DNA of 64,000 nt from Spirochaetota bacterium (GTDB lineage Bacteria > Spirochaetota > UBA4802 > UBA5550): positions 45,544-109,543 of the forward strand of contig JALOTL010000011.1 in NCBI GenBank assembly GCA_025457915.1, given 5' to 3'. How positions within the stretch are numbered: position 1 is the stretch's first letter; every line of letters starts with the position of its first letter. Below the pieces are notes generated by a model. The model ran no database searches and was not told the origin of the DNA. It saw only the letters and a list, made by a program, of their open reading frames with translations. Below, one piece after another: positions 37,512-45,888 of the stretch. Position numbers and translations under genes: made by a program.

Positions 37512-38633
37512 TTATTTGTTGTTCGTTACCGTTTCAATTTTGGTTTCCGGTGGAGTCGTATCGACAAAAACAGTAAAGGTGGCAACATTGGATACGTTCC
37601 CAACCTTGTCAATGGCTTTAGCTTCAATAATATGATCACCGTTAGTCATGAACTGTATTTCGCTTTTATAAGGAACGAATTCTCCCTTGTTGTCGAGTTT
37701 AACCCAGAGAGAAGCAACCCCGGATTCATTGTCGACTGCCGTTACGGCGTATTTCACGTCAGTGTTGGCAACCAGTTTGTTGTCAGCCATTTTTAGCTCT
37801 TTGTCGGATTTGATCGTTACGACGGGCGGAATGTTATCGCTGGCGAATTTAACGGCTCCTTCCTTGAGGTCGACTTCCTTTCCTGTTTCGTCTACAAGCT
37901 TGAGGACGAACTGCTCGGTTGCGTTTCCTACATTGTCAACCGCTTTGACCATCAGGTTGATTTCGCCGTCATTGTAAATTTTAAAAGGCTCCACATAGTC
38001 CTGGAAGTCTTTTCCATTTACAGTGTATTCGATTTTGCTGATGCCGGAGAGGGCGTCTTCAGAGTTTATCGTGAATATGAGGTCTTTTGATATGTAAACC
38101 TTTTCATTTATTTTCTGGACCGGCTTGTTGGTGGTTACAATCACGCTTGGCGCTGTGTTGTCTATGATCACGTCAAACCTTTTCGGTTCTTCTTTGTTTC
38201 CTATTTTATCTATACCGTAGTAGTGTATGACGTGCTTGCCTTCCTGCTCGATAACGAACGGGCTGTCATAAATCTTCACTTCGCCGCCGTCAATTTTATA
38301 TTCTATTTTATCGACTTCCTTGTTGTCCTTTGAATATAATCTGAAAAGAACTTTCGAGTTCACGAACATATTTTTGCCGTCGCAGAAGGTTTTGGCCTTC
38401 GCTACAGATACGGCACTTTTACCTGAATCTGCAGATGCGTCCTTCGTTGTCGCATCTTTTACTGTTGTATCCTTGGCCTTGTCGTCCTTAACAGCTTCCT
38501 TTGTCTCATCGGTCGCATTCTCGACCTTTTTTTCAGTAGTAGTTGCAGCAGGGTCATCCTGAGAAAAGGATTTGGTAGTGAAGAAGATTCCAATTGTCAG
38601 GCAGATAGCAACAATCAACAGTCTTTTAAGCAT
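37512..38633 (-). CDS. OmpL47-like secreted repeat protein
   Basis: A signal peptide (about 1-25) is followed by a Thr/Lys/Asp-rich linker (30-75) and about four repeats of roughly 85-90 residues. Each repeat has a KIEYxxxGxxxxxYxxPF...G...I..xAxDxxGN core. This matches the OmpL47 type of repeat (Ig-like or beta-barrel) described from Leptospira. Location is envelope or surface. GGAGGT lies 5 bases before the ATG and a promoter lies at 38704-38730. Confidence 0.75.
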   Translation of the reverse strand: MLKRLLIVAICLTIGIFFTTKSFSQDDPAATTTEKKVENATDETKEAVKDDKAKDTTVKDATTKDASADSGKSAVSVAKAKTFCDGKNMFVNSKVLFRLYSKDNKEVDKIEYKIDGGEVKIYDSPFVIEQEGKHVIHYYGIDKIGNKEEPKRFDVIIDNTAPSVIVTTNKPVQKINEKVYISKDLIFTINSEDALSGISKIEYTVNGKDFQDYVEPFKIYNDGEINLMVKAVDNVGNATEQFVLKLVDETGKEVDLKEGAVKFASDNIPPVVTIKSDKELKMADNKLVANTDVKYAVTAVDNESGVASLWVKLDNKGEFVPYKSEIQFMTNGDHIIEAKAIDKVGNVSNVATFTVFVDTTPPETKIETVTNNK

Positions 38634-38703
38634 AAATGACCTCCAAACAAATCTTTATAGTAAGTGCTATAAATTATTGACACACTATTTATTTTGGAGG
38701 AAT

Positions 38704-38730
38704 ATTATAAAATGATTAAATTGTTGTCAA
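38704..38730 (-). promoter_or_regulatory. Sigma70-type promoter of the OmpL47-like gene
   Basis: On the minus strand a perfect TTGACA (38725-38730) and perfect TATAAT (38704-38709) are separated by 15 bases, 71 bp before the ATG. The spacer is two bases short of the best value. Confidence 0.6.
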
Positions 38731-38808
38731 TATATTTAGCTTTTTTGATTAAAAAAAGTGATGTGTAACCATTTCAGCAAGAATTATTGGAATTAATTGT
38801 TAACTGAC

Positions 38809-39888
38809 TCAATATTTAATTTTTAATAGCATTGGCTGGTATATGGCTGGGTTCATATAAACGGCATAAACAGCTTTATCTGTATAGTAAATCTCTTTTG
38901 CGGAATAATACATCAGGGGCCTGTCTTTTGAAGCTGATATTTTTTTTGGTTCGAATATTTCAACCGGTTTGATTTCCGGCATCTTTTTAATTTCCCTGAA
39001 TCTGCCCAGCTTGATTTTTCCGGCCGTGCTGCAATAAATAATCAAAAATTCTTCCAGCTTTTTGTTGAATGATAATGAGTATTCACCAGCCACATCGCCG
39101 AACATTCCATGGGATTCTTGTATATCCGGGCTCCAGGATCCGTCTTTTGTTAGGAATTCATAGCTTTTCAGGTTTCTGATTTCCTCTTTTCTGACCCTTG
39201 CCACGAAGGCTGAGGCATTTGAAGGTGTATCCGGCACGCCATGTCCGGATAGATACAGATACCCGTCGATTTCTATGACTGAATCCCCAAATGTAGGATG
39301 ATCTTCGGGGAATATCCGGCTTTGTTTTGAAAAATCCACAGCGTCGCCAACCTTCCATTTCAAAGGAATTTTCCATTCCGCAAGTCCCATCCCCCGGTAT
39401 TTGAAATTCAGGCTTTTTACTGCGTCCGGGATTTCGATAATCATATAGAAAACATATGCCGACCCGCTTTGAACAATGCCGCCGACGGCCCAATATCTCC
39501 ATATGCGCGGGTTTTTATTCCTGTCCGTGATGAAGGGAACGACTTTGCCGTTTTTGCTGTAGTAACTGAATTTTATTGATTCAAAGTTGTCGTCATCCGG
39601 GGATTCGGAAAAGGCGAGAGAATTTGGAATCATCCCCTTCATGACGGCAATCTGGTCGAAAGTAGAATAAACTGAAAGATCACCTTTCCAGTCGCCGAGA
39701 ATGGTGTCCCCGAAAGTCCACATCATTATTGTGTCGTTCAACCTTATGGGAGTGCATCCGTCCTGGCCTAATACGCTTTCCTTTCTATCCTTTCCAAAAA
39801 TGCCCAGATCCTCCGCCTCGCTCAGCGGTCCTTTTCGGCAGGAGCAGAAAAGGACGGGGATTAGTATTATGAGGATCTTGACGCGCAC
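38809..39888 (-). CDS. DUF4185-like lipoprotein
   Basis: A GTG start gives a short signal with spirochaete-like lipobox LFCSC (Cys17). The 340-residue mature part has beta-propeller-like repeats including TPIRLNDTIMMWTFGDTI, WRYWAVGGIV and SHGMFGDVAGEYSLSFNKKLEEFLIIY. The pattern resembles DUF4185 glycoside-hydrolase-like five-bladed propellers. It may bind or trim cell-surface polysaccharide, but no catalytic residues can be confirmed. It ends 3' of the MBL gene, 30 bp away. Confidence 0.6.
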   Translation of the reverse strand: MRVKILIILIPVLFCSCRKGPLSEAEDLGIFGKDRKESVLGQDGCTPIRLNDTIMMWTFGDTILGDWKGDLSVYSTFDQIAVMKGMIPNSLAFSESPDDDNFESIKFSYYSKNGKVVPFITDRNKNPRIWRYWAVGGIVQSGSAYVFYMIIEIPDAVKSLNFKYRGMGLAEWKIPLKWKVGDAVDFSKQSRIFPEDHPTFGDSVIEIDGYLYLSGHGVPDTPSNASAFVARVRKEEIRNLKSYEFLTKDGSWSPDIQESHGMFGDVAGEYSLSFNKKLEEFLIIYCSTAGKIKLGRFREIKKMPEIKPVEIFEPKKISASKDRPLMYYSAKEIYYTDKAVYAVYMNPAIYQPMLLKIKY

Positions 39889-39918
39889 TTGATGCCCGGT
39901 AAATCAGGTTTGATTGTT

Positions 39919-40764
39919 TTAAAAAACGTAAAATATATGCTGCCTGGCGAGATCCGCGAATCCGTATTCCTTTACCTTGCCTTCGAAATCCTCCCAGTTG
40001 TCGCCGTAATGGCTGAGATAGAGTTTTTTCTTTATATCAGGCGGAAATTGCTTGAGCTCTTCAATCCCTGCATGAACGCCGCCGGTGAAGAACTGGCAGT
40101 CGTGAAATATAGCCTCGAAGTTGAAGATTTTTTCGTAATAGGTGACCAGGTCGTAGTCATACCGCGTGTCGCTTGTAAACATGACCCTGTCGTCTATGAT
40201 CACGCCGCAGCTCCAGAATGAGCTCTGCCAGTCGGACGAGGAATCCGGGATATGCTTGGTCCTCATGATTTTCAGGTCTATCGAGCCCACCTTGACCTGA
40301 AAAGTTTCCCTTGGATAATCAGGCATCCATTGAGGCCTCAGGATATCGAAAAAATCGCTGAAGGTCAGTATATCCATGGCTTCTTCTTCATTATATGCGC
40401 AACCGCCTCTGAGCGACATGTCCCACAGGATGTACTGGTATGTTTCGTTTATGATCATAACCGGCTTTTCCTTCGTGATGTAACGGCTCATCAGGGCCAC
40501 TTCTTCAAGCCCGCCGATATGGTCCGCGTGGGAGTGGGTTATGAGAAAGTTTTTAATGCTGGTCACCGGCAGACCGAGTTCGGAAAGGGCCTGCGGACCC
40601 TTGGTCCCGCAATCAATAAGTATATGATCATTGCCTTTTATTATCAGGAGATTGGTCTGGTACTGTCTTTTTGTAAAAGCGCTTCCGGTCCCCACGAAGA
40701 AAAGCACAAGTTCTCCGTCCGTTTTCAATGATAACTTTCTTTCCTTTAGTGTCTGTATTTTCAT
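39919..40764 (-). CDS. Metallo-beta-lactamase-fold hydrolase (RNase Z-like branch)
   Basis: Start set at the ATG at 40764 because AGGTG is upstream; a longer frame reaches 40779. In 281 residues it has the HxHxDH motif (THSHADHIGG near 82), FFVGTGSAFTKRQYQTN at the N-terminus, SDTRYD near 200 and a late His (LSHYG). FxGTGSxxP-type starts occur in RNase Z and related MBL enzymes, but it lacks the exosite arm I would expect. Substrate unknown. Confidence 0.7.
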   Translation of the reverse strand: MKIQTLKERKLSLKTDGELVLFFVGTGSAFTKRQYQTNLLIIKGNDHILIDCGTKGPQALSELGLPVTSIKNFLITHSHADHIGGLEEVALMSRYITKEKPVMIINETYQYILWDMSLRGGCAYNEEEAMDILTFSDFFDILRPQWMPDYPRETFQVKVGSIDLKIMRTKHIPDSSSDWQSSFWSCGVIIDDRVMFTSDTRYDYDLVTYYEKIFNFEAIFHDCQFFTGGVHAGIEELKQFPPDIKKKLYLSHYGDNWEDFEGKVKEYGFADLARQHIFYVF

Positions 40765-40789
40765 GACACACCTCCGCATGGATTAATTC

Positions 40790-41629
40790 TTATTCTGGAT
40801 TTCTGCCGTCGGCCATGCCTTTAAGCAGGGAGATGAAATTTTTCCCCAGTTCCGGGATGTAATATCCGCCTTCAAGAACGCCGAATATCCTGCCCCCGCT
40901 TTTTTCCCTTGCGAACCTGCCGGATTTAAAACCGATTTTATAAAAATCCCCTGTTGTAAGATTCTGGCCCCAGTCCTTTAAATATTGATCGAATCCGGCC
41001 GAGAGTCCTATTATGTCCGTTTTTTCAATTTTACCGAGCTGTGAATCGATGTCAGACATAAAAACATCCGGGGTTGATGACTGGATATTTATTACCCTGA
41101 CATTCTCGTAACTGTTGAATATTGCCTCGGTCCCGTCTCCGTAATGCAGGTCGATGTCGAGTATGACCGCATCCGTTATTTTTTTCAATTTTATCAGCCT
41201 CATAACCGCAATGCCCATATTGTTCAGGAAGCAAAACCCCCAGTTGTGATCTGGATTTGAATGATGCCCCGGCGGCCTTATGACCGCGAAGCTGATGTAT
41301 CCCTCGATCGCCATATCTGAAGCAAGCATCGCTCCGCCGGCGGACATCATAGCGACCTCGAACCTGAGCGGATCCGTTCTTTCCATGTATATCAAGCCCT
41401 GGGAATGGCAGGAAAGGATGTCATTTTCCGTACAGGGTTCCGGCTCCATTATATCGAACATGTCCCCGATCAATTCCATTATCGAGGTCACCCTTCCGGG
41501 GGACTCGCAGGCTGCCGTATTGTAATTTTTTGTATAATCCGGGTGAAAAATAATTCTTATATTTTTTTTCTGTTCCTCGCTGAAGTCCGTTTCAGACTGA
41601 TTTACTGTTGTGGATATAATCCTTGACAC
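40790..41629 (-). CDS. Histone-deacetylase-fold enzyme (acetoin utilization/acetylpolyamine type)
   Basis: Starts at GTG, 279 residues. Motifs of the zinc amidohydrolase fold: IRPPGHHSNPDHNWGFCFLNN near 115, zinc-binding DIDLHYGDGTEAIF near 150, SAGFDQY near 210 and GVLEGGYY near 250. Bacterial members deacetylate polyamines or other amides. It lies 26 bp upstream of the MBL gene on the same strand. Confidence 0.88.
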   Translation of the reverse strand: MSRIISTTVNQSETDFSEEQKKNIRIIFHPDYTKNYNTAACESPGRVTSIMELIGDMFDIMEPEPCTENDILSCHSQGLIYMERTDPLRFEVAMMSAGGAMLASDMAIEGYISFAVIRPPGHHSNPDHNWGFCFLNNMGIAVMRLIKLKKITDAVILDIDLHYGDGTEAIFNSYENVRVINIQSSTPDVFMSDIDSQLGKIEKTDIIGLSAGFDQYLKDWGQNLTTGDFYKIGFKSGRFAREKSGGRIFGVLEGGYYIPELGKNFISLLKGMADGRNPE

Positions 41630-41753
41630 GGGGCCCTGAAATACTATATAAAATTTTGGTCGTGAATAATCAGCTTCCAGGATCAGTTAAATTTTATAAT
41701 AAAAGTTCTAATATATTAAATCAACAATTAATTAGATACGGGAAAAAAAATCC

Positions 41754-42317
41754 ATGGAAAAGACATTTAAAGACAATATTATAAGATCGATAAAGATAAT
41801 GATTTTTATCGTGGGTATTCTCTGGATTTCACTGGTGGCCAGTTTTTTCCTGCCGATCAACGAATTCGGTATACGGCCGAGATCGATTCTGGGACTTCCG
41901 GGCATAGTACTTTCACCGTTTCTGCATGCGGGTTTTGCACATCTCGTGGCCAATACGTTGAGCCTTTTCGTGCTCGGATCAATTTTTTTTACCCTGGAAA
42001 GAAAACTTGGTTTTTTCATTCTGGCCCACCTTGTAATCATAGGAGGGCTCGGGACCTGGCTTATCGGCAGATCCGGATTCGTGCACCTTGGCGCAAGCGG
42101 ACTTATATACGGACTCATGGGGTATCTCATCTTTTTCGGCATTTTCAAGAGAAACTTCAAGGCCATACTGGTTTCCGTGCTGGTGTTCATCCTGTACGGC
42201 GGGATGATATGGGGCGTGCTGCCGGGAGGATTCTATATCTCATGGGAGAGCCATTTGTGCGGGTTCATAGCGGGAGTCGTTACGGCCAGGATGTATACAA
42301 ACGCGCCAAGGTCATAG
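41754..42317 (+). CDS. Rhomboid-family intramembrane serine protease
   Basis: The 187-residue protein has six membrane helices. Catalytic Ser is in HLGASGLIYGL (S115) and catalytic His in ESHLCGFIAG (H167). The HAGFAHLVANTLSL segment carries the conserved His/Asn of the second helix. It cleaves membrane substrates that cannot be named here. It overlaps the convergent M15-like gene by 6 bp. Confidence 0.92.
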   Translation: MEKTFKDNIIRSIKIMIFIVGILWISLVASFFLPINEFGIRPRSILGLPGIVLSPFLHAGFAHLVANTLSLFVLGSIFFTLERKLGFFILAHLVIIGGLGTWLIGRSGFVHLGASGLIYGLMGYLIFFGIFKRNFKAILVSVLVFILYGGMIWGVLPGGFYISWESHLCGFIAGVVTARMYTNAPRS

Positions 42318-43127
42318 TACCGTGACATGAAAACAGCGCTGGTTGTTTTCCAGCGTGACGTAGACCAGGCCTTCGTCCTGCATTTCCAGCAGGGTCTCCA
42401 TCATCATAGAATGAAACTGCCTCCTGAGTGATGAGCCCATCATGTAGCCGAGGTATTTGTCCATTTCTTCAGTCGCGGATTTCAGGGCCGGGTTGCATGT
42501 TTCCCCTCCGGGAATTACGACCATGTATTCATCGTAGAAGATGTCGAAGCTGGTGCCGTATGTATGGGATGAGCTTGACGTCGCGTTATTGTTCTTTTTT
42601 TTAAGGCTTTCCTGGTATTCAACAGTCCTGAGCGCTGATGATACGGCGAATTTTACGTTCGGGAGATCGCCCTTTTTTTTAATATTGATGTTAAACCTTT
42701 GCCCGATCGCATTCAAACACTTCGTGGCCCTGGGCGTCAGGTATCTGTTTTCCTCCCTGACATTGTAAAAGAAATAAAGCTTGTCGTTTCCCGACCTGAG
42801 CTTCATCAGGGTTCCTTCGTCGGACATCGCGTTTTTTTCCTTTTCGGTCTTAATCTGCGGCAGTTTCCTGTCCCTTATGCTTTTAAGATGGGATTCAAGA
42901 AGATAAATCCTCAGCTTTTTTTCTTTCTCAGGTGTCGCATAGTCCTCATATACGGGGAGTGATGTTATAAACATCCTTTCCGTTTTTTTCAGCACCGCGA
43001 TATAGCTTCTCAGCTGGATTTTCGTGTTAATAACGAGATATGCGATGATCGCCGACATTAACGTAGCAGGAATTAAAACGCCCGCGATAATGGCCTTTTT
43101 TCCCCGGGTAAAAATGCTTGCCGTCAT
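42312..43127 (-). CDS. DUF5715/M15-like predicted peptidoglycan peptidase
   Basis: The ATG at 43127 has AGAGG 7 bases upstream and gives 271 residues; a TTG at 43154 is also in frame. There is a membrane helix (about 10-35), a charged linker and a C-terminal domain with FAVSSALRTVEYQ, SSSSHTYGTSFDI and a terminal FHVTVL. The SxHxxGxxFD plus late His pattern is that of M15-like D-Ala-D-Ala peptidases and DUF5715. Periplasmic orientation is expected. It follows the alarmone synthetase gene and probably shares its transcript. Confidence 0.65.
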   Translation of the reverse strand: MTASIFTRGKKAIIAGVLIPATLMSAIIAYLVINTKIQLRSYIAVLKKTERMFITSLPVYEDYATPEKEKKLRIYLLESHLKSIRDRKLPQIKTEKEKNAMSDEGTLMKLRSGNDKLYFFYNVREENRYLTPRATKCLNAIGQRFNINIKKKGDLPNVKFAVSSALRTVEYQESLKKKNNNATSSSSHTYGTSFDIFYDEYMVVIPGGETCNPALKSATEEMDKYLGYMMGSSLRRQFHSMMMETLLEMQDEGLVYVTLENNQRCFHVTVL

Positions 43128-43146
43128 TGAAGGGCCTCTTGATTTA

Positions 43147-44376
43147 TTATTCAAACCGCTGGTTTAGAAGATATTGCTTGAACCTGAATGCCTGCTTGAA
43201 TTCGGGATTCAGTTTAATTGCCTTGTCTATGTCTTCCAGCGCGGCACGTACGTCGCCCATGTCGAAACGGGTCAGGGCCCTGCCGTAAAAGGTGTCCGGC
43301 CAGAGCGGGTTTATTTCAAGAGATTTGTTGAAATCGGCGACCGCGCTGTCGTATTGCTTCAGCATCCTGTATGCCAGTCCCCTGTTGGTGAAGACCCTGG
43401 TATCGTTCGGTTCGATTTTAATTGCCTCTGTAAAATCGTCCACGGCTTTTTCATATTCGGACAGTGAAAAATAAACCAGGCCCCTGTGGTTGTACAGATA
43501 ATGATTCGGTGCAATCATTATCAGGTGCGTGTAAAGGTGCATGGCCTTTTCGAGCTTGTTGTCAAGGTGCGCGTTCAACGCCTCGAAGTACAGGTCGTTC
43601 ATTTCCGAGTCATAACCGGATCCCTTGATCGCATTGCCGCGGATGGATTCAAGCCTCACTTCCGGCCCCCCGCCGGATTGCTCGGGAATGGTCGATACCT
43701 TGTCGAGAAGCTTCTTGTGCCTTTCGTCGAGATCATGTATTTTCTTTTTCTGGAAGTCCCTGAGCTCCTGGAATGTCGTATCGGCAAGCGAAAGCGTGGC
43801 TTTCAGGGCTATCAGTTTTCTTTTCATATTATCTTCGATATTATCCAGATTGGTCTTGTATACCAGCTCATGTTCGACCTCGGCCCATGCCTCCTGGAGA
43901 ATGGTCCTTAACTGTATTTCGGAAACCATGGATGCCGGGGGCACTTCGATATCCTCTATGCCTTCCGGCACCTCTACAAGAATGTGCGTCGAGTCGTACC
44001 CGAACTCCTTGATTGAAAGATCGAGAGATTTGTAATCAATTTCTACGACTCCGAAACTTTTTTTTATCAGGGATTCGATCAGTTTAATATCTTCAAAGAA
44101 CGGTACGACTATCCTGAGCCCGATGATGTCGGTAATTTTTTCGAAGGGATCGTCGATAACAGTTGCCTGCGATTTTATTAAGAGCTTCCTCAATAACGCA
44201 TCGAAATCCTTGATCCTGCCTTTGACAAGGGCCTTGATGCCGGATTCTGAAATTACGCCTTCGAGTTTTTTCGTCATGAACTCAAGAACCGAATAGTATG
44301 ACTGCAGGCGGGATTCATAATCCGAATACAGCTGATGCTTGTTTTCAAGCCAGTAATTGATTTGTTTATTTTTCAT
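43147..44376 (-). CDS. Small alarmone synthetase (RelA/SpoT synthetase domain) fused to TPR repeats
   Basis: Residues about 30-200 form a RelA/SpoT-type (p)ppGpp synthetase: GRIKDFDALLRKLL, DIIGLRIVVPF, FGYDSTHILVEVP and the EIQLRTILQEAWAEVEHEL motif. No HD hydrolase domain, TGS or ACT is present, so it is not a full Rel. A coiled linker leads to three or four TPRs (about 265-405, with PNHYLYNHRGLVYFSLSEYE and PNDTRVFTNRGLAYRMLKQYD). The start codon has no clear ribosome binding site, and a structured leader lies upstream at 44439-44463. A divergent HD hydrolase follows. Confidence 0.85.
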   Translation of the reverse strand: MKNKQINYWLENKHQLYSDYESRLQSYYSVLEFMTKKLEGVISESGIKALVKGRIKDFDALLRKLLIKSQATVIDDPFEKITDIIGLRIVVPFFEDIKLIESLIKKSFGVVEIDYKSLDLSIKEFGYDSTHILVEVPEGIEDIEVPPASMVSEIQLRTILQEAWAEVEHELVYKTNLDNIEDNMKRKLIALKATLSLADTTFQELRDFQKKKIHDLDERHKKLLDKVSTIPEQSGGGPEVRLESIRGNAIKGSGYDSEMNDLYFEALNAHLDNKLEKAMHLYTHLIMIAPNHYLYNHRGLVYFSLSEYEKAVDDFTEAIKIEPNDTRVFTNRGLAYRMLKQYDSAVADFNKSLEINPLWPDTFYGRALTRFDMGDVRAALEDIDKAIKLNPEFKQAFRFKQYLLNQRFE

Positions 44377-44438
44377 TGTTAAATTGAGAAGGGGAGTGGT
44401 TTTATCGCAAATCCCTACGGGAAAATTATTATTTGTTT

Positions 44439-44463
44439 ATCCGGCCATCTGATGAAGCCGGAT
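44439..44463 (-). other. Hairpin in the leader of the alarmone synthetase gene
   Basis: ATCCGGC (44439-44445) pairs with GCCGGAT (44457-44463) across an 11-base loop. On the minus strand it lies about 65 bases upstream of the start codon, next to small GGGA/TCCC pairs. No known riboswitch consensus was recognised. Confidence 0.4.
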
Positions 44464-44666
44464 GGGAAATCCCGAGGATATCGATCCCCTTTTTATTTAT
44501 TTAACATTATTTTAAAATAAAGTCAATATATTTAAAATAATATTAAACGTATTTTTACCGGTTCAATTTGTATATTATATTATATTGAGTGGATGATGTT
44601 CTTTTTGTTACATATTTGAATTATTTAAACAATTGATATGAATGTATTATATGAAGGATTAATAAT

Positions 44667-45206
44667 ATGAAATGGTCGCAGGACAAGTTCGTGAAAGCAT
44701 TATTATTCGCGGCAAGGGCGCACGAAAAACAGACCTATCCGGGCACCGGGCTGCCGTATATCATCCATCTTGCATCAACGGCAATGGAGGTGGCCGCGGC
44801 AGTATCCGAGAACGCTGAAATTAACGGCGACCTCGCTCTACAGTGCGCGGTATTGCATGATGTCATGGAGGACACGGAAACCGAATTCGATGACATAAAT
44901 GCCGTTTTCGGTCCTGCCGTGGCGGAGGGGGTTCGGGCCCTTAGCAAGAAGACCGGCATTAATGGTTCCGACCGCATGCATGAATGTCTCGAGAGGATAA
45001 CAGGACAGCCCAGGGAGATCTGGATGGTGAAAATGGCAGACAGGATAAGCAACCTGGGAACGCCGCCTCCGGGATGGGATGAAAAAAAAATCGAGGAGTA
45101 CAGGAGGGAATCGCTCATGATATACGATTCATTGAAGAATGCCGATGCTTTTCTTGCTTCGAGGCTCCGTGACAGGATATCCCGCTACCCGGTCATGATG
45201 GATTGA
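44667..45206 (+). CDS. HD hydrolase of SpoT/MESH1 type (putative ppGpp hydrolase)
   Basis: A single-domain HD protein of 179 residues with the SpoT hydrolase order of motifs: AARAHEKQ, YIIHLASTAME, AVLHDVMEDT and VKMADRISNL. These resemble metal-dependent (p)ppGpp 3'-pyrophosphohydrolases. AAGGA lies upstream. It is divergent from the alarmone synthetase-TPR gene with 290 bp between, so the two may be coordinated. A substrate other than ppGpp is possible. Confidence 0.75.
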   Translation: MKWSQDKFVKALLFAARAHEKQTYPGTGLPYIIHLASTAMEVAAAVSENAEINGDLALQCAVLHDVMEDTETEFDDINAVFGPAVAEGVRALSKKTGINGSDRMHECLERITGQPREIWMVKMADRISNLGTPPPGWDEKKIEEYRRESLMIYDSLKNADAFLASRLRDRISRYPVMMD

Positions 45207-45211
45207 TACAA

Positions 45212-45406
45212 ATGGCTTTTGTGGAAATAAAGGGATTTCCCGGAAGGCTGTTCGTTCCGGATGAAAACGTTGACAAGAAACATCCCTGCGCTGATTGTTT
45301 CGCATGCCAGTTCTGCAGCGATGAGCGCTGCGGTTTGTGCCTGTCGAAAAAGCACGGCGGTTTCAGGCCATTAATTACTCCCAAAAAGGACTATGAACCA
45401 AAATAA
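45212..45406 (+). CDS. Small cysteine-rich protein
   Basis: The ATG at 45212 gives 64 residues, starting just past the HD gene stop; a TTG at 45203 would overlap it. Six cysteines cluster in CADCFACQFCSDERCGLC, so metal or cluster binding is likely. Similar small proteins occur in many anaerobes, but I know no function. Confidence 0.6.
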   Translation: MAFVEIKGFPGRLFVPDENVDKKHPCADCFACQFCSDERCGLCLSKKHGGFRPLITPKKDYEPK

Positions 45407-45474
45407 TTACTTGCATTGCATGACGGCCTTAATAGAATTCATATTACCCCATCACCCCATTACATGAGGTTTTA

Positions 45475-45870
45475 ATGCAGAAAAATTTGATTTATTACCA
45501 GCACGGCGAAAGGATCATCCAGGCCGGGAATATTGAAAAGAAGATGTTCATAATCATTGAAGGTTCGGTTGAAATCTCCCTTGCAGAGGGGATAAACAGG
45601 GTAGTGGTGGCCACGCTGAATAAAGGAGATTTCTTCGGTGAAATTTCTCTTTTTGCCAATACGCCGAGAAGCGCACATGTGACTGCTATGGGAAACGTGA
45701 AGCTGGTATATATCGACAGCGTCGAACAGCTGAAGAATTTTCTGATAAAAAACCCCAATTTCGCCGCAAAAATGGTCCAGACGCTGGCTACGAGACTTGC
45801 CAAAACGGACGAGATCCTGATCGGAAAAGTGAGCGAGCTCAACAGGCTCCAGCTGACCAGGGAAGTATAA
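45475..45870 (+). CDS. Stand-alone cyclic-nucleotide-binding domain protein
   Basis: The 131-residue protein is one CNB domain: IIIEGSVEIS, the phosphate-binding cassette DFFGEISLFANTPRSAHV (Glu and Arg contacts retained) and a C-terminal helix. There is no DNA-binding domain as in Crp. It could be a cAMP-sensing subunit or adaptor. A TGAGG precedes the ATG. The retained cassette suggests real ligand binding. Confidence 0.85.
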   Translation: MQKNLIYYQHGERIIQAGNIEKKMFIIIEGSVEISLAEGINRVVVATLNKGDFFGEISLFANTPRSAHVTAMGNVKLVYIDSVEQLKNFLIKNPNFAAKMVQTLATRLAKTDEILIGKVSELNRLQLTREV

Positions 45871-45888
45871 AGGTTACAGCGGGACTTC

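Noticed and set aside
38694..38757. An 18-codon ORF on the plus strand with a strong GGAGGAA ribosome binding site upstream
   Set aside because: It lies over the promoter of the OmpL47-like gene on the other strand; the A/T- and G-rich string can be explained by that promoter, and the peptide has no features.
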